Positions 1-13,488 of a DNA stretch of 64,000 nucleotides are shown one piece after another. A program made the position numbers and the translations under genes. The DNA comes from Viola odorata (lineage: Eukaryota > Streptophyta > Magnoliopsida > Malpighiales > Violaceae). The stretch covers positions 73,039,488 through 73,103,487 of the forward strand of contig OY829540.1 of NCBI GenBank assembly GCA_963691705.1, in the 5' to 3' direction. Numbering within the stretch: the stretch's first letter is position 1; each line of letters begins with the position of its first letter. The notes under the pieces are model-generated. The model had not been told where the DNA came from, ran no database searches, and saw nothing but the letters and a program-made list of their open reading frames with translations.

Positions 1-3000
1 TGTTGGTAACCACCACTTATATCGAGTTTGATGAGTTTATATTTTTCTTTTTAAAAAAAATATAAATATATTTAACGGTTTAGAAAAAATCATATAGATG
101 GTGGATGCCTCAATTTCTTAAATTACTGGCTAATATTTTCTTTAGGGTTATTTTTATAGTTGTGTGTTCTCTAGCTATAGTAGTATAATATGTCACTTTG
201 TGGTTTTTATTTTTTGTTATATAGTATTTTAATAAAAACAAAATTACATTTTAATATTTATCTTTTTATATGTAGAAATGGAAGTTAAGAATCTTTAAGA
301 TACTCATGTATGAAAGTAACACGTTTTTGGTAATTGAAGATTTTCACTATTCACTATTCACTATCCACTACTGTTTGCTATATTCTCATCCTTTAAGGAT
401 CAATTTGTGATTACTTTCACTTTCACACCTCTCATTCAATTTGCTTATAGTTATAGTCCGTGTAATTAGATTTTGATCGCGTAGATTGTGACTAGTCGAT
501 TGGAAGCAGTAAAGAACCAAATCTTGAAATTGATATGGGTGGACGGGAGATGATTGAGACATAGCTACCAATCTTAAACTACATTCTTTTATCGAATAAA
601 AATAATAATAACCGTAAATCATATATTAATAAATGAATGAAATATTTTAAATTTTTTGAAATATAAGCAATCATATACATTAGTTTCTGACGTTTAATAT
701 ATTGAAAACATATCAAATTTTAGTTCATTTATTAGAATTTTCGTTTGAAATTTTAAGGGTGACTTAAAAAATATATTTTTTTATATTATAAGAAATTATA
801 TAAAAAATTGAAAAAAAGGAGAAAAAATCAGAAAACTAGCTAGATAAGCAAGCACGGCACCACCACACGTGCAAGATAGTATTTGTTTAATACGAGCCAG
901 TGGTAGCTATACAAATGATATTATACGGCAATAATTGGAGGGGTAGTATATTATATGTAGTGTACTGTTGTAGACTGTAGAGAGGTAGTAAGGGCTATAT
1001 GGTGTGTAGGGTTGCTATAGGGAGAGGCTGACTCTCTCTTTTTTTGCTGCCATTTCTTTGTCTGTTGTCTAACTAAAAGTGGGATTTGTCTCATCGATCT
1101 TGGCTCAATTCGTCTTCTCCCTTTTTCCTTTTTTGGTGTTTGTGGCTGTTGCAGACTTGCAGTGATCCTTCAATCTGCTGCATCCATCAATTTGGTTACG
1201 TCAAAAACCAAACCCCAGAATCTCCGGATACTTGTTGCTCGCCCTATACGTACGCATCTAATTATTTCGCTCAATTGATCAAGCGGTTATTCATTTAGAT
1301 TGGTCTGAATTTAAAAATAATGTTCATTTAGATCGGGGGTGGTATAAACCCTGAAAAGATCTGGAATATTTATAATTAAGCATATCTTAATAGAAAACTT
1401 GATTAGTTATTCAATGAGAATGATGAATTATAGTATATGTAATAGTTTGTTCCATCTCATGTGTATATATAACCTAGTCTATATATACTCTGTAATCACC
1501 TGTTCTTCTGGCTCGCCGACACTGTACAGAAATACAATACCCAAACAAACAAGTGACAAGTCCTGCTGTGTTTCCATTTTAATTATTATACAATCATTAT
1601 CGTTGTAATTTATGACTCGGTCCACCTTTCCTACCCAGTTAAAAATTGTCTCAAATAGTGAGTCATCCGATCTTTTTAATATGCGTGTCCAAATAGTAAA
1701 CGACGTTTAATAAAAAAAGGGGAAGTATATTCAGTATTCCAACTAAACGTGCACTTAAACTAATAAAGTGAATAAATCATATGTGGACGAGTCATTTTAT
1801 AGTTTATCTTACTATTACTAAGGTTTATAGTATTTTTATTTTATTTATTTTAAAAACCGTTTAATTTGTAATCACCAACCCTAACATGTAGTTTCTCTAT
1901 TGATGAATGTGAGTGAGTGAACACAGTGACATGACACACCGAATGTAATGTATAATTACTCGTCAAATTGACACTTCCTCAATTCTAGCTTCATTTTTTA
2001 TATTTTATTTTTCATAATTTCTGAATTATATATTGTCCTTACAAATAAACCAACATAAAATTAATTGAAGTACTTGTTGGTGCCAGTAAATATTAATATT
2101 ATTATCTTAGTGTTTTATTTTTTTCATTTTCTGCACTAAGTGTCAATGTCGGAAGTCATAACTTATGGTACCAGCAACACAAGGAATTTGGAGGATTGCT
2201 AGTGTTAGATGCGTTTTTTTGTGTTCAAATTAATAGTATTAGATGCATGCATGCAAGTTTTTGTTTCTTTGTCTAATCTTTTTTATTAAAATATGCTCCT
2301 ATTAATTACTTGTTACATGGTGAGGAAACGAGTTTTAAATACATATGTTTGTTGTATGTTAGTGTATGGATTAAAATATGATTTATGATACAGAATTTCA
2401 ATGGCTGGTTAGACTTTAATTTGTCATCCGTTATTCAGTTATTATATTAAATATTAATTATTTATATTATAAAGATTATTTTTAGAAAAATCTACGTAAG
2501 TTTTGATTTGTGCGGTCCATCCGGACTCTTAGTCGTGCAAATTAAAATGGAAATTTGTATCGTTGGAAACTTTTATTTTTCGAGAAAAATTTAGGTACAT
2601 TAGAAATATTACATTTTTTTTAAGTAGTAGTATTTTTCTTTACCAAATAAGAAAATTTGAATTCAATACCTGACTTTCTTTACTTTGTAAAAAATACGTC
2701 GTTAGTATTTTTCTCTCATTCTTCAAATCATTTATAATTAAGAAGCACAAGTGAATGTTACACAATCGCTTGTAGGAGTCTAACTTATGAACAGTTGATT
2801 GCGGAAAATCAGGAAGCTTTAAATAATAAGAAAACAATTTATTTTCAATCAAGCATGTAACTCCATGTCCCAGAAAGAGACAGCATCCAGCATATCGGTG
2901 CTTTCTTATCAAATATTTTTGGTTCTCTACTTTGACTTTCAAACTTGTTAAGTGTAAGGAAGGTAGTAAAAGCGGGCCCGATCCGGCCCGTTCTACTAAA

Positions 3001-5674
3001 AAATTCAGAAATGGATCATTTGGTCGAGTTTGAAAACTCAAAAAAAAAAAAAAACTTTTGAGATGGTCTAAATATTCAATCCAAATTAAATTAAATTAAA
3101 TAATTTTATTTATTTAAAAGTAGTAGTAGTAAATTAGGGATTCAAACTGTATTTAATATATTGGCCAACACAAATTTAACCACTACATCAATATTTTATT
3201 TGTAACATTAAATTAAAACATATAAAAAATAATAATAATACAGTAATTTATTTATTTTTCTTTAAAAAAAATACACTTTACACAAATATTAAATATTAAT
3301 AAATATATTTTTGCACTCATATTGGTGGTGCTTAGTACTTTTATTTTCTATAAAAAAACATGTCACTTTACCCTTCATACCTTAATGTTTTATTTAACCT
3401 ACTCATGTACTAATTATATATTTAATTACCCCTATATATTTTATACTTGTTTACTCATCATCTGCCGTAATTAAATGATAACATTACTCAATATTTTATC
3501 TAAAAAGTTATCACGTCAACACTAAAATGTCACTTGGCAAGTGAAATATTACCATACCACGTGTCATGGTATGATGATGTGGCACATATCATGTCATCAT
3601 TTGAAGGTAAAATAATACTCCCTTTGGGGGGAAATAAACGTCGTTTTAGGATTTACTTTTACTGTTCATTTTACTTGTATTTTTAGTGTTAAACCTACTG
3701 AATATTAGGATGCGAGGAAGTCATTTAATTTGCACCAGAGGGAATAGACGTTTCATGTGTCATACCAATCACATATGTCGACGTGGTATGTGGTCACGTG
3801 GCAACAACCGATGATGTGGAATGCTATGTAAGCTTTCTGTCACGACAAAGAATACTTAAACAAATAATTAATATAAAGAAGTGATTAAATAAAATATTAA
3901 AGTACAAAAGGTAAAATGCCATTAAAACGTATATGCGCCATTAATTATTTTTTAGAAGTATTTTTATGATTTAATAGAGGGAATCGAAAATTATTTTTTA
4001 TGCAAGTAAAATTGGGGATATATTTGAAAATAATAGATAGGTTGCGCATGCTATGGAGTATTAGCTTTTTTCATTTATTTTGATTTTGATTTGTAAGTCC
4101 TTGAAAGTTATTTCAGCTTTTTAATTCTTCTATGCAACTTTGCCTTTCTAAGGGAGCAAAAAATAGAACTTTTGAGAAAAAGAGTTTAGCTTTATTTTGC
4201 ACACTTCTGTAAAAAATTGAAATGTGAAGAAAGAGCTTCCTCTTTGTTACTATCAAGGGTTCAATATTTTGAATCTTTGGTTTTTTAACTTTAATTTCTA
4301 TTGTTTTTATGGGAAAGATTTTGAAATCAAGCACCTTTTTCTCATCTCTTTCTCCAGAAGTGATAGTGCTGAAAGCTGAATATGCTGAATATACAAACTA
4401 CCCAGCCCAGAGGTCGAGTGGGGGATTTCTAGATTTTTGTAGAACGGTTAAAACTGATCTTTGTCCTTAAAGGGTGTCTTCTTTTGAAATTTAGAAGAAG
4501 AAAAAATGTAATTTTTTTATGTTTGTATTCCCAAAAAATAAAATAAAAAGTATGATCAACAATTGGTATGCAAATTAGCAAATTAGCAAATTAAGTAATA
4601 CACAAACACATAAATCAATCAACTGGCAGAGAGTTGTTTTAGTTTAATCAGAAGTTTTATGATCGAATTTCAGAAAATTTCATCGTCAATTTTCTAATTT
4701 GATGTTTTAATAACTCATAAAGTTCAATTTCGATTAAATTGCACTATTGATCCATGTGTTTGGACACATTTTACTCTTTATTTACATTTTGACATATTCT
4801 ATTATAATTTTTGTCACATTTTAAGTTCTTCTTACCAATGTCTCATTATCTAATTGATAGAAATATTTTTCTCATTTTTCTCAATATATAAAAATATAAA
4901 TAAATAAACTACTCACTTCTTTATTTTATTTTTATAATTTTTTTAAGTGGGTGGGCTGGTGAGCTTGAAAAAAGTAGAATTACTGCAGACATTTAAACCT
5001 GTCCGACACGAAACTGTGCAACGAATGCTGAATAACCGCGGTAGAAAAATATGAAAAGGTAGCCGTTAAATATGTGCCCAACTTGTTTAACGGAAAGTTA
5101 ACTTTATTTTCTTTTTTATATATATTTCAAAATTGTTTTCTTTTTAAGCACAATGATCACATGAGCATGATAACACCTTTATAAAGAAAGAAAAAATAAT
5201 TTATAATCATTTCAAGTACCAATAAATAAATAACAGTGCCTTCTCTTTAAATTTTATTTTTTCAAATAGTCCGTTAGCCGATCATTGCATATTTCAAACT
5301 CGATTTCTCTCTCACAAATATTAACGCACCTGCTGTCTACCCGAATTTAGAACTTGCTAGCAAAGTCCCGTTTGTTGAAAAGCTATTGAGAAGTATAGAA
5401 GTGGTAACCAATTTGAGGTGGTTGGGCACGGTGGTGTGCGGTTGCCTTCCTAGTCGCATTTGGCAATAAAAAATTAATATTACCAGGACACGTGGCATTT
5501 AGCATTCAACTTGCTTCTCAATGAAAAAAGCAAGACAGGATGATCTCTCAAAGATCATTCCTTTTTGATATTAGATTGATAATAATAATAATGATACTAA
5601 CAAAGAAGGTCATTCCAAGAAGTAATTATTAAAAAAGAAGGCGGCGATTTTATACAATTGATGAAGAAATTAAA
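1..5674. other. AT-rich intergenic region, no gene seen
   Basis: No reading frame here looks like a plant protein; the longest (minus strand, 2640-3041) is low-complexity and unlike any family I know. The stretch is mostly A/T tracts. Around 3500-3850 several ACGTG-containing short palindromes cluster, next to a degenerate MITE candidate. The part from about 5.1 to 5.6 kb is the downstream flank of the OVATE gene. Confidence 0.6.
3620..3743. mobile_element. Degenerate Stowaway-like MITE (candidate)
   Basis: The left edge reads TA-CTCCCTTTGG and the right edge CCAGAGGGAA-TA, a diverged inverted terminal repeat of the plant Stowaway (Tc1/mariner) type with a TA target duplication. The interior has no coding capacity. 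The TIR match is short, so the boundaries are approximate. Confidence 0.35.
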
Positions 5675-7003
5675 TCAGTTGTTGTTGTTGTTGGGTCTTG
5701 TGATGTGAGTGAGATCAAACCACAGTTGCTTGAAGACCATGATGATGAGGTCATGATACTCATCATCATTGAGTGAAAGATAGCAGGCGAGAAGGTCTTC
5801 CAAATCTTTTGAACCCTTGATGTTGTTCTCCACAATCATCTCCACCATTGATTCTCTGAAATCCTTCCGCGGATCAAATGATGATTTCACAATCGCCAAA
5901 CTATCCGGCAAACTTCTTCTCCCTCCTCCTCTGTTGTTGTTGCTCCTGGATAATGATGATGATGAACAATTGGAAGAGATTGATGACGACCCACTGCTCT
6001 TTCTTCTGCTAACAATTCTTGGAGAATTCACTCGAAGCCTTATTCCTCCGGGAGATGTCACAGAATTGATATAATTATTCCTCCTAACAGAAGAAGTAGT
6101 GTTGTTCTTGCTCTGTTCTTTGATGGTAGTACTAATTATGCTCTGTTTTTCGGAGAAAGACCCATTTGCAGCAGCAGCATCCTCTGTTTCGTCGTTTTTA
6201 GCTGAGATTCTTCTTCTTCTGATGTTCTTGGTAGTTGGGTTGTTGATTACGTCTTTCTTCTTCTTGATGTCTTCTTCTTCTTTCTCAAGTCCGTTGTTGC
6301 TGAATTTTGAAGGCGGCTTGGTAATGATTGGAGGGAGATGGAGATCAGACATTTCATCGAACATGTTAGGATTTTCTAATTGATTGGTATTCTGAAGCGA
6401 TTTGTTGTCGACATTGATGACAAGAACATCATTTGTGGTGGCGAGAATTCGGTCGGACCTGAAATCTGAAGGAAATGAGTCGGAGCAGAATAGTTCTTGC
6501 GACGAGGTGTCAGAAGGAGAAGCTGAGCAGTCCAGTGGCGGGGAATCAGAATTGGTCCAGAGGGAGGCGCGGCAGCTGCAACCGGCGGAAACAGAGGAGG
6601 TGGTGGTGACCATCTTGGGAGAAGACCTGCTGCTGCTGCTGCTGCTGGTGGTCCTCCGCTTGACAGCTACTCTTTGTTTGGATGATTTTCTTGGAGGTGG
6701 GTCAGGGGAATGGGTATGTGGGGATTTTGTACTGAGGGGTGAATTGGTATGGAATGTTTGGTCACAAGTGGGGATAAGGTCTCTGGTGAAGTAGTACGAC
6801 TTTCTTGGATAGTGGTAGTTGTGGTGGTGGTGCTTTGGGTTGGGGGACGGCGGAGCAGCCGAAGACGGTGGTGTTTTGGGCTGTTTTTTTCTGATACAGT
6901 AAGTGTTACTGTTGTGGATTTTGCCTCTCATCCCCATATCTTTCAGCTTGTAAAACCAAGCATTGGGTATCATATCCAATAACCTAAACTTGTTATTGCC
7001 CAT
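5675..7003 (-). CDS. OFP1: OVATE family protein (OFP1/2/4-like transcriptional repressor)
   Basis: Intronless gene of 442 aa. The ATG at 7003 is chosen because the protein then begins with the conserved OFP N-terminal motif [20 protein letters not shown]; the frame is open further upstream but without an OFP-like sequence. The C-terminal OVATE domain is at about residues 368-434 ([32 protein letters not shown]). The middle is Ser/Pro/Arg-rich and low-complexity, and the protein ends in five Asn from a GTT-type repeat at 5680-5695. Known for the family: nuclear plant-specific repressors that bind TALE/KNOX-BEL homeodomain proteins and TRM proteins and affect organ shape and secondary wall formation. 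The family call is secure. The OFP1 symbol rests on the N-terminal motif and on remembered gene order with the PUB and CIPK genes downstream. Confidence 0.93.
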   Translation of the reverse strand: MGNNKFRLLDMIPNAWFYKLKDMGMRGKIHNSNTYCIRKKQPKTPPSSAAPPSPNPKHHHHNYHYPRKSYYFTRDLIPTCDQTFHTNSPLSTKSPHTHSPDPPPRKSSKQRVAVKRRTTSSSSSSRSSPKMVTTTSSVSAGCSCRASLWTNSDSPPLDCSASPSDTSSQELFCSDSFPSDFRSDRILATTNDVLVINVDNKSLQNTNQLENPNMFDEMSDLHLPPIITKPPSKFSNNGLEKEEEDIKKKKDVINNPTTKNIRRRRISAKNDETEDAAAANGSFSEKQSIISTTIKEQSKNNTTSSVRRNNYINSVTSPGGIRLRVNSPRIVSRRKSSGSSSISSNCSSSSLSRSNNNRGGGRRSLPDSLAIVKSSFDPRKDFRESMVEMIVENNIKGSKDLEDLLACYLSLNDDEYHDLIIMVFKQLWFDLTHITRPNNNNN

Positions 7004-9792
7004 AAAACCCAGAAAAACAAAAGCAGAAACAAAAACTAAAGAAAAAACTCTCAATTTCTCAAAAAATGGTGAGGGGTGGAAATGCTGAATTTTGCAGGTA
7101 TGAGAAATAAATAAAGAGGCGCACACTTGAATTTAGGGGGGGAGGGCGAGTAGGGTCCACAACACAGAGGAAGGGAAAAGAGGCGTAAAGCAAAAGATCA
7201 AAACCCACAAATATTTACATCAACTGATAGAGTTTCTTCATGTTTAATTAGAAATTTCATATTTTAGTTCCATTAAAGCCAGCGAAACAGAAGTTTATCG
7301 TTTTTTTAGAGTTTTATCATATTTGAATTTAAAATAATCGACATCTAATATAGTGACCTAATATTCAAAAGAAGAGAGGATTACGAGGGGTATAATGTGC
7401 GGCCAGGTTGGTAATCGTGGTTTATGATGATACCTAATCAATAATTATAACCTAGCAACAGGAAAAACACGACATTTGCTCCATCTCCTCTATCATAATC
7501 ACCAACTTCTAACTTCTTCTGCTCATTTTCTGAAAGAAAGAAAACAGATGGATCGTTCCAACATTTCTTGTCCATCGTACTACGGCTAATCAGTTCCGTC
7601 CATCATTTTTCTATCTTTTTGTCCATTTGGCTTTCATGCACCATAAGTGTGAAATACATGTACTACTATTATGAACCCTTTTTTCAATTTGGGTTTCCAC
7701 CAATCTTCTTTTTCCCTTGTATATGCGAGCAACCCTCTTTCAATAGAAGAAACAAATCGCATTTTCCTTTCTTGTCCACAGTTGGAAGATCTTTCACGGC
7801 ATTTTGCTAGCTAAAATAATGTAAGTATATTTATTTATTATTTATCACCTCGTGATCTAAAGCTGACTAATCCAGATTCAACTTCGTTGAAATTACTTCA
7901 TTTTATTTCTTTAGGTTTTTTAAAATTATTGTACCCTCAATAAATATTATTACTATTTTAATAGTTGATAATTGTCCCCATATTTTAATTATCTAGAATT
8001 TTCTTTGGGGAATTGTTATTTTTGTTAGTCTAGATTCTTTTCGAGCAGCTTTAAATGGAAAATCAAATAGGGCTGGCTCTTGATGGAGTAAGATGAGAGA
8101 AATTGAAAGGGCTGGGCCCAACTACTCATTTCTAGTTGCTTTCTACGCTGTTGGGAGATTTCTCGTGAAGTTGACCCAATAACAAAGCCCGTGGAATTTC
8201 TTCAAATTCTCTTAATTACCTACTAAACACGCACTAATCACTGCTAAAGTACTCCCCAATATACTTTTGTCTCTGCAACTAATACGATGTTAGTGTGTTC
8301 AATAACCATAAGCAAGTACTAAGGAGTACTGGTCCCGAGTAGGAGATGACGGCATTACGATATCAACCTCAATCTCTCGATTGTTTCTGTAGATATTTTG
8401 TATTATAACACGATCTTATTTATATGAGATTTGCACCGGAAGATATCACTTTTCTGAAAATGAAAATAACACAAATAAGTTATTATACAAAATTAAAAAG
8501 TAGAAGAAGAGCATCAACAAGATTGGGAAAGAAAGATGGTAAAGTGTAATTTAGATCAGGTAAGGAGTGTTTTTTTTGTGTCATATTAGGGATGGTCCCC
8601 AATCTTTGATAAAGAGTGAACACTTATACGCAATCTGTACATTCGCTTTCATTACAATTAGGTTTTAATTTGCATTGCGCGTTACATCTTGATGCGAACT
8701 TCATTGTAAAAGCATTGAATATACACAGATATTTGAACGAGAATAATCTCATTTCCACAAATAGTAAAGAGGATATCAGGAAATACAGAGCGAAAAACAA
8801 CTATCCCTTGTATATATCCTATGCATGACACAGGCGACACATTTAATTATGTGATTAGACTGGACAGTACTCGACTTTATTGAGAGTATTACTCAACTTA
8901 ACAAGAAAATATACTTTGGAAAATGTTGAAATCAATATCCATTTCCTGTCGACAACAAGAAATTGACTTGACATTTGGGGTCAATTTGTCCTTCTTACTC
9001 TTTAAATGGATGGGAACTGTGATAAAAAAATAGGGGACCAAAATGAATTTATTTTATTTTATAGGTGCATAGTGCTTGTTGGACTTTTTTTTCTGATATT
9101 TTTGTTTTAGATGTCCAAGAGATTGAACCAACAACGTTCTGTTATATAATCCAAATCGCTCGCCTGATTGATTGATTCATCTCATCGGACGGGAAAGAAG
9201 AAAGCATTGAGCTAACATGATTCCAGTCACCTTCGTTTTGCTTCAAGTGGGCTTACGGCACGAATTCGGTGGCAAAAGTCCAGGCCTGGGTTACCGGTTT
9301 CGAACATGAAGCCCATTTTTATAAGCCCACGAACTGGTTACCATTGCAATTCGATATGCATCATCATGCAATACTTACAGGTTTCACTTTCAAAGCAAGC
9401 CAACATGTAACCCTTACATGATTCTATCATTCTTCGCAAAATCTCCCACATCACCACAGCACTTGTCTACTTCACTATTTTCAGCTAACAAACCGTCAAA
9501 ACCTGATACCGCACTGATCCTTCCTTCATGAAACATCTCAAAAAACCAGCACCTATTCTGCTTCCTCAACGAGCAACTTCTGTTTCGCTATTTACATCTA
9601 TACAGCCATTAGAGCCTGCAAGTAGAACCAGCCAGATTTTGGTGTGAGAGATCAAGCCAGAGGCAACTTCAAACAGTACAAATTAAAAGATTTTAAATAC
9701 CATCACAAAGTGAAAGTTGTTTCTAACAAAACTGTCGGTTGCAAAAACATTCATAAGCTTGTCAGTACTTAGTACCTTACCTTCTTCCCTGC
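7004..9792. other. Intergenic region between OVATE gene and PHD-Myb gene
   Basis: It holds the promoter and 5' leader of the OVATE gene (minus strand, upstream of 7003) and the 3' UTR of the PHD-Myb gene, probably from about 9.4 kb. A splice-donor-like AAG|GTAAGG just after that gene's stop (about 9780) suggests a 3'-UTR intron. Nothing coding is recognised in between. Confidence 0.5.
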
Positions 9793-11771
9793 TCATCCAA
9801 CGGAAAGAGTTTTGTGAGCTTCTTCTTTCTCCTGAATCTTCTTCCATTTATCTTTCAAAGCAGCAGCATTTCGGGCTGGATGAAATACATCTTGACCAAA
9901 TTCCAAAATTTTCGCCCATGGAAGATTTTTTTTTCCAGAAAATTTAAATTTCTGCACTCCTTCCTGCAGATAACAATGATGCCAGCCAGTCAGGTAAGTC
10001 CAATACTAGGAGTTTGTTTGATAGTTCAGGTATCTAATAAGTCTCTGGCATGATTTGATAATCAGGAATAAAAATCATGTTACAAAGAAGCCTAGATTTT
10101 GTTATTTATAGGGAAGAAGGAATCAACAGAAAAAATAAAAACGCTAAAGCAAAAATTAGGAAAATGAAAAACGAACCAACTGAGCCAATGAAATGAGCTA
10201 GACATATACAACTTCGTTTCAAAAAAGTTTAACCAATTCAGCTAAAAATGATTGCATGTCCCTTTCTAATGTAAATGACTCCAACGTTTTCTAGATGTCC
10301 TAAACAAATGACATGTAGGCCAGATGGCTGAATTCTACACTAGTGTTAATATCAATGTCCGCCCATACCTTTAGTTTTGCTTCTTCTTCAAGTGTCCAAA
10401 ACAACCTTTTAGACTTATTATGATGAAACATCATGTCAGCACTGAAAATAGAAAACATGGAAAAGAGTTAGTGTTACTTCTATGCAACAAAGATGACTGA
10501 AACACTTCAAGAAGTATGTAAATTAAATGTGAAAGATTCACAGTTTCTTAGGAGATTCCGTGGGTTGAGTGGATGTTCCGTGGAGACCAATATTCTTGCT
10601 TTGGTTCCCATCTTCTCCCTCAGAAATGGAAGTTTGTGCCTGAGGAGGTGGTTTCTTGGGTGCATCCTTCTGAGACTGTGCTGCTTGCTTCACACCACTA
10701 CTTGTGTGCCTCTGGTTCTCTGTAACTGTCACATTTTCCAAGTCAGACAACCCAGGAGGTTTCACAGCAACATTCTCCATAAACAACACAGTAGGTTCCT
10801 GCACATGAGCCCTTGGTTTTTGTGCATATGAACAGCCATGGTCTCTTTTAGAAACAATCGCAGAAACAGTATCTTCTTCAACACAACAAGAATTCAAATG
10901 CTCCACTCGCTCCTTGCCACCTAGAACTACTTGATCCGGGCTACCATCACCTTGTCCTTCGTCCTTTTCCTGAATTCCACCTCCATTTTCCATAACCTCA
11001 TCCTCATGGACTTCAGCCATGTTTTCAACACAAGCATTTTCCTTAGTCATGGGCTCCTTAGCTGACTCAATTCGTCTTTTTTTTTCCTTCTCGCCATGAT
11101 GTATATTGTCATTGCCAACAACAGGACCACGTGCTGCATCCATTTGTTCCTCACTGATTCTTTCACCATGAGCACATTGAACCACTATTCGATTTGCACC
11201 TTTCCTAGGATTTTCACAGCCTACCTTAGCTCCCACGACTGCATCCCTTACTTCCTTATCCAAGTCCACTCTATCATTCCTCTTCTCTTCACCATCATCA
11301 ATAACTTCTTTTGCATTTAGGAAAGCTGACAAGTATTTCCTAGCATATATAACTTTCTTCCTACACTTATCAACCTTCTCTTCTTCCCTCACACACCAAC
11401 AATAAGGACAGTAATATCTGCCCACTTCATCATAGTGCTGGTCAGACTGAGCACACATCTTATGAACAGCGAATGGGCATCCAACTATACAACAAGACAA
11501 CAATTCATTGCCCTCAACAAGGCCACCACCTCTACAGCATGCAATACAAATCAACTGTTCCTCTGGCCAATCCCCTCCTGCATCGCAATATATGTCATTT
11601 GCTTCGTTGGCATCAGCCTGTGCAAAGAAGCCTAATTACTTTATATGATACTAGGTTCCCATTACTTTAGAAATGACTAGATAGAGGGAAAAGTAACAGA
11701 AAAGCAAACAGAGAAAGAGGACATACTGGATTAAACCGAGGCCTAGATACTCTAGCTTTCTTAGCTCTCAT
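9793..11771 (-). CDS. PHD-finger protein with C-terminal telobox-type Myb/SANT domain
   Basis: Four coding exons join in frame: 11727-11771, 10542-11617, 10369-10441 and 9793-9963, giving 454 aa. Donors and acceptors are GT/AG and phases agree (0, 2, 0). Exon 1 encodes MRAKKARVSRPRFNP. A C4HC3 PHD-type zinc finger lies at about residues 38-88 (CIAC, CCIVGC, HKMC, CPYCWC). An acidic, Lys/Glu-rich linker follows. Exons 3-4 encode a Myb domain from about residue 386 (RLFWTLEEEAKLKEGVQKF, then LPWAKILEFG and LKDKWKKI). The LKDKW helix is the hallmark of plant TRF-like telomeric-repeat Myb proteins. Inference: a nuclear chromatin reader that may bind TTTAGGG-type DNA. The stop at 10538 in exon 2 is bypassed by the GT at 10541, so a transcript retaining that intron would lack the Myb domain. 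Confidence 0.85.
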
Positions 11772-12441
11772 TGTTAGGTTCCACCAACACTAAAACCCAG
11801 CCACTGCTCCAATTAGGCCTTTCGATTCGTCTTGTAGTTTGGCAACTAAGCTCCCTGAAACTGTACATGTTTGGTAGGGAGAGAATGGTGAGCATGCAAA
11901 TTCAGTCAGAGACACCAATCACTGGAATAATGGCTGTTATCAGACTCCACAAAAGAAAACCCAACAGAGGCAAGGGTTTTGCCCATTCATGTCATTCTCT
12001 TGACATTAGGCCACTAAAATAAAGTGCCAAACATCACCAAAAACTTCATAAAAAAGAAACTTCAATGGGTATTTAAACCCACAATAATAAACTACACTTG
12101 CCCTAGACAGTTTCCTCATATGGACTCTAAAACATAACATGGAATGCAAAAATTCAGTTGCCAATTCTTAGCATTCAATCTCAACAACCCTAGCCACAAA
12201 CAAAAGGCGGTAAATTCAAAACACCCGATAAAATCTTGTACACTACAAGACAACTAAACAATCAAAAGGGTTTAACAATCCGCCACAAAAATGGGAAATG
12301 GAATAAACAGAAGCAGAATACATTTGCGACTGGCGAGTGTAATAATTCAAAGAAGCTTACTTGGTTGGTCGGAAAGATGCAGCAGAACGTTTTTGTATAG
12401 TCCTGCGCTAATGTCTTTGGCTGCTTTAGAATATTACAAGA

Positions 12442-12501
12442 CTACGAACTCAATGACTGGAACCAATAGCAACCAAATACCCAGTTGCAGATTGCAGCCA
12501 T
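12442..12501 (-). promoter_or_regulatory. Upstream ORF (19 aa) in leader of the PHD-Myb gene
   Basis: The transcribed strand has a CT-rich leader (about 12500-12600), then an ATG at 12501 opening a 19-codon frame (MAAICNWVFGCYWFQSLSS) that stops at 12442, before a good donor (CCAA|GTAAGC, about 12357). A matching acceptor (TTTTAG) lies near 11793, just upstream of the main ATG at 11771. This makes a 5'-UTR intron of about 0.56 kb with the uORF in the first, non-coding exon. A uORF there would be expected to reduce main-frame translation. That it is transcribed is inferred. Confidence 0.45.
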
Positions 12502-12659
12502 GGTGTTAGAACTTAGAAGCCGTAAAATAAGGAAGAAAAAGAAGGAAAAGTGGCTGATCAGTGAGTGACTGGTGTGACCGGGAGCGAGAGAGCGAGAGCT
12601 TGCAGAAGTTATAATGGGGAGAGGATTGGGCCTTACAAGTTGAGCGTTTCTCACAATGC

Positions 12660-13488
12660 AACACCAGAAAATAATGGAACAAAAGGGCCCATGAACCTCT
12701 ATAATTTATACTTTGACTTTTATATACCAACAATTAAGAAAATTACATAAAAAAAATCTTTTATAAAATACTCCACTTTATCATTATTTTTTTTAAATGG
12801 AATATTTTATAATTTGTAAGAGTTTTTATATTTTTTACTAAAAAATTATGACTATTTTACTTTTTTTGACATGGCAGATAGCCAAATACAATTTGATTTC
12901 CTAGTACAAAGTGTTCTTTACTAAAACCACCGCACGTGTTTCTCATGAAGATTCATGGAACGAAAAAACAAAAAAATGGAAAAAAGAAATGAACAAGACA
13001 ATAAGGTTATTTGTTCTTTACGAAAAAGAGTAAAATAGGGTTATTTGCTAGGTACTGTACAAATTAAATTTTTTTATGTACAACTATATGCTCATACATG
13101 GTAGCAATATCAACCACATGTAGCACTAGCAGTACCAAGTTAAGAACCAAAGGATGGTTGTGTTGATATGAAAGAATAATGCGAGATTAATGAGATAAAT
13201 TTTATGTCGCAAATACGAAACGATCAAGTCATAATGAGATTAAAAGACGGAGAGAACAATCGAAAAGACAAAAATATTAACTACAATTATTTTGTACAAA
13301 ATATAGAAATGTTTGAAAGAATCTGGTATATATGAGTGAAACAAAGAATGAAGCTGACAACAAATCAAGAGATTACACATTGATTCCTATGCAGGATCGA
13401 AGAAGAAAATGAAGAAAAGAAACAGACCCAAATCTTGAAATCTTTTTACAATTGCTGAAGATGGAAATAAGCTGACACAAAATGTTAA
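12660..13488. other. Intergenic region
   Basis: This is the upstream flank of the PHD-Myb gene and downstream flank of the U-box gene, which are head-to-tail on the minus strand. It is A/T-rich, with an imperfect inverted repeat around 12765-12825 (TTTTATAAAATACTCC against GGAATATTTTATAA). No coding feature is seen. Confidence 0.5.

Noticed and set aside
2640..3041. 133-codon minus-strand frame
   Set aside because: Composition is random-like, it has no family motif, and the region ends in long A tracts.
5817..6982. Four plus-strand open frames across the OVATE gene
   Set aside because: They are antisense shadows of Ser-, Arg- and Asp-rich codons and give Leu/Val-rich low-complexity strings; the minus frame has recognised OFP motifs at both ends.
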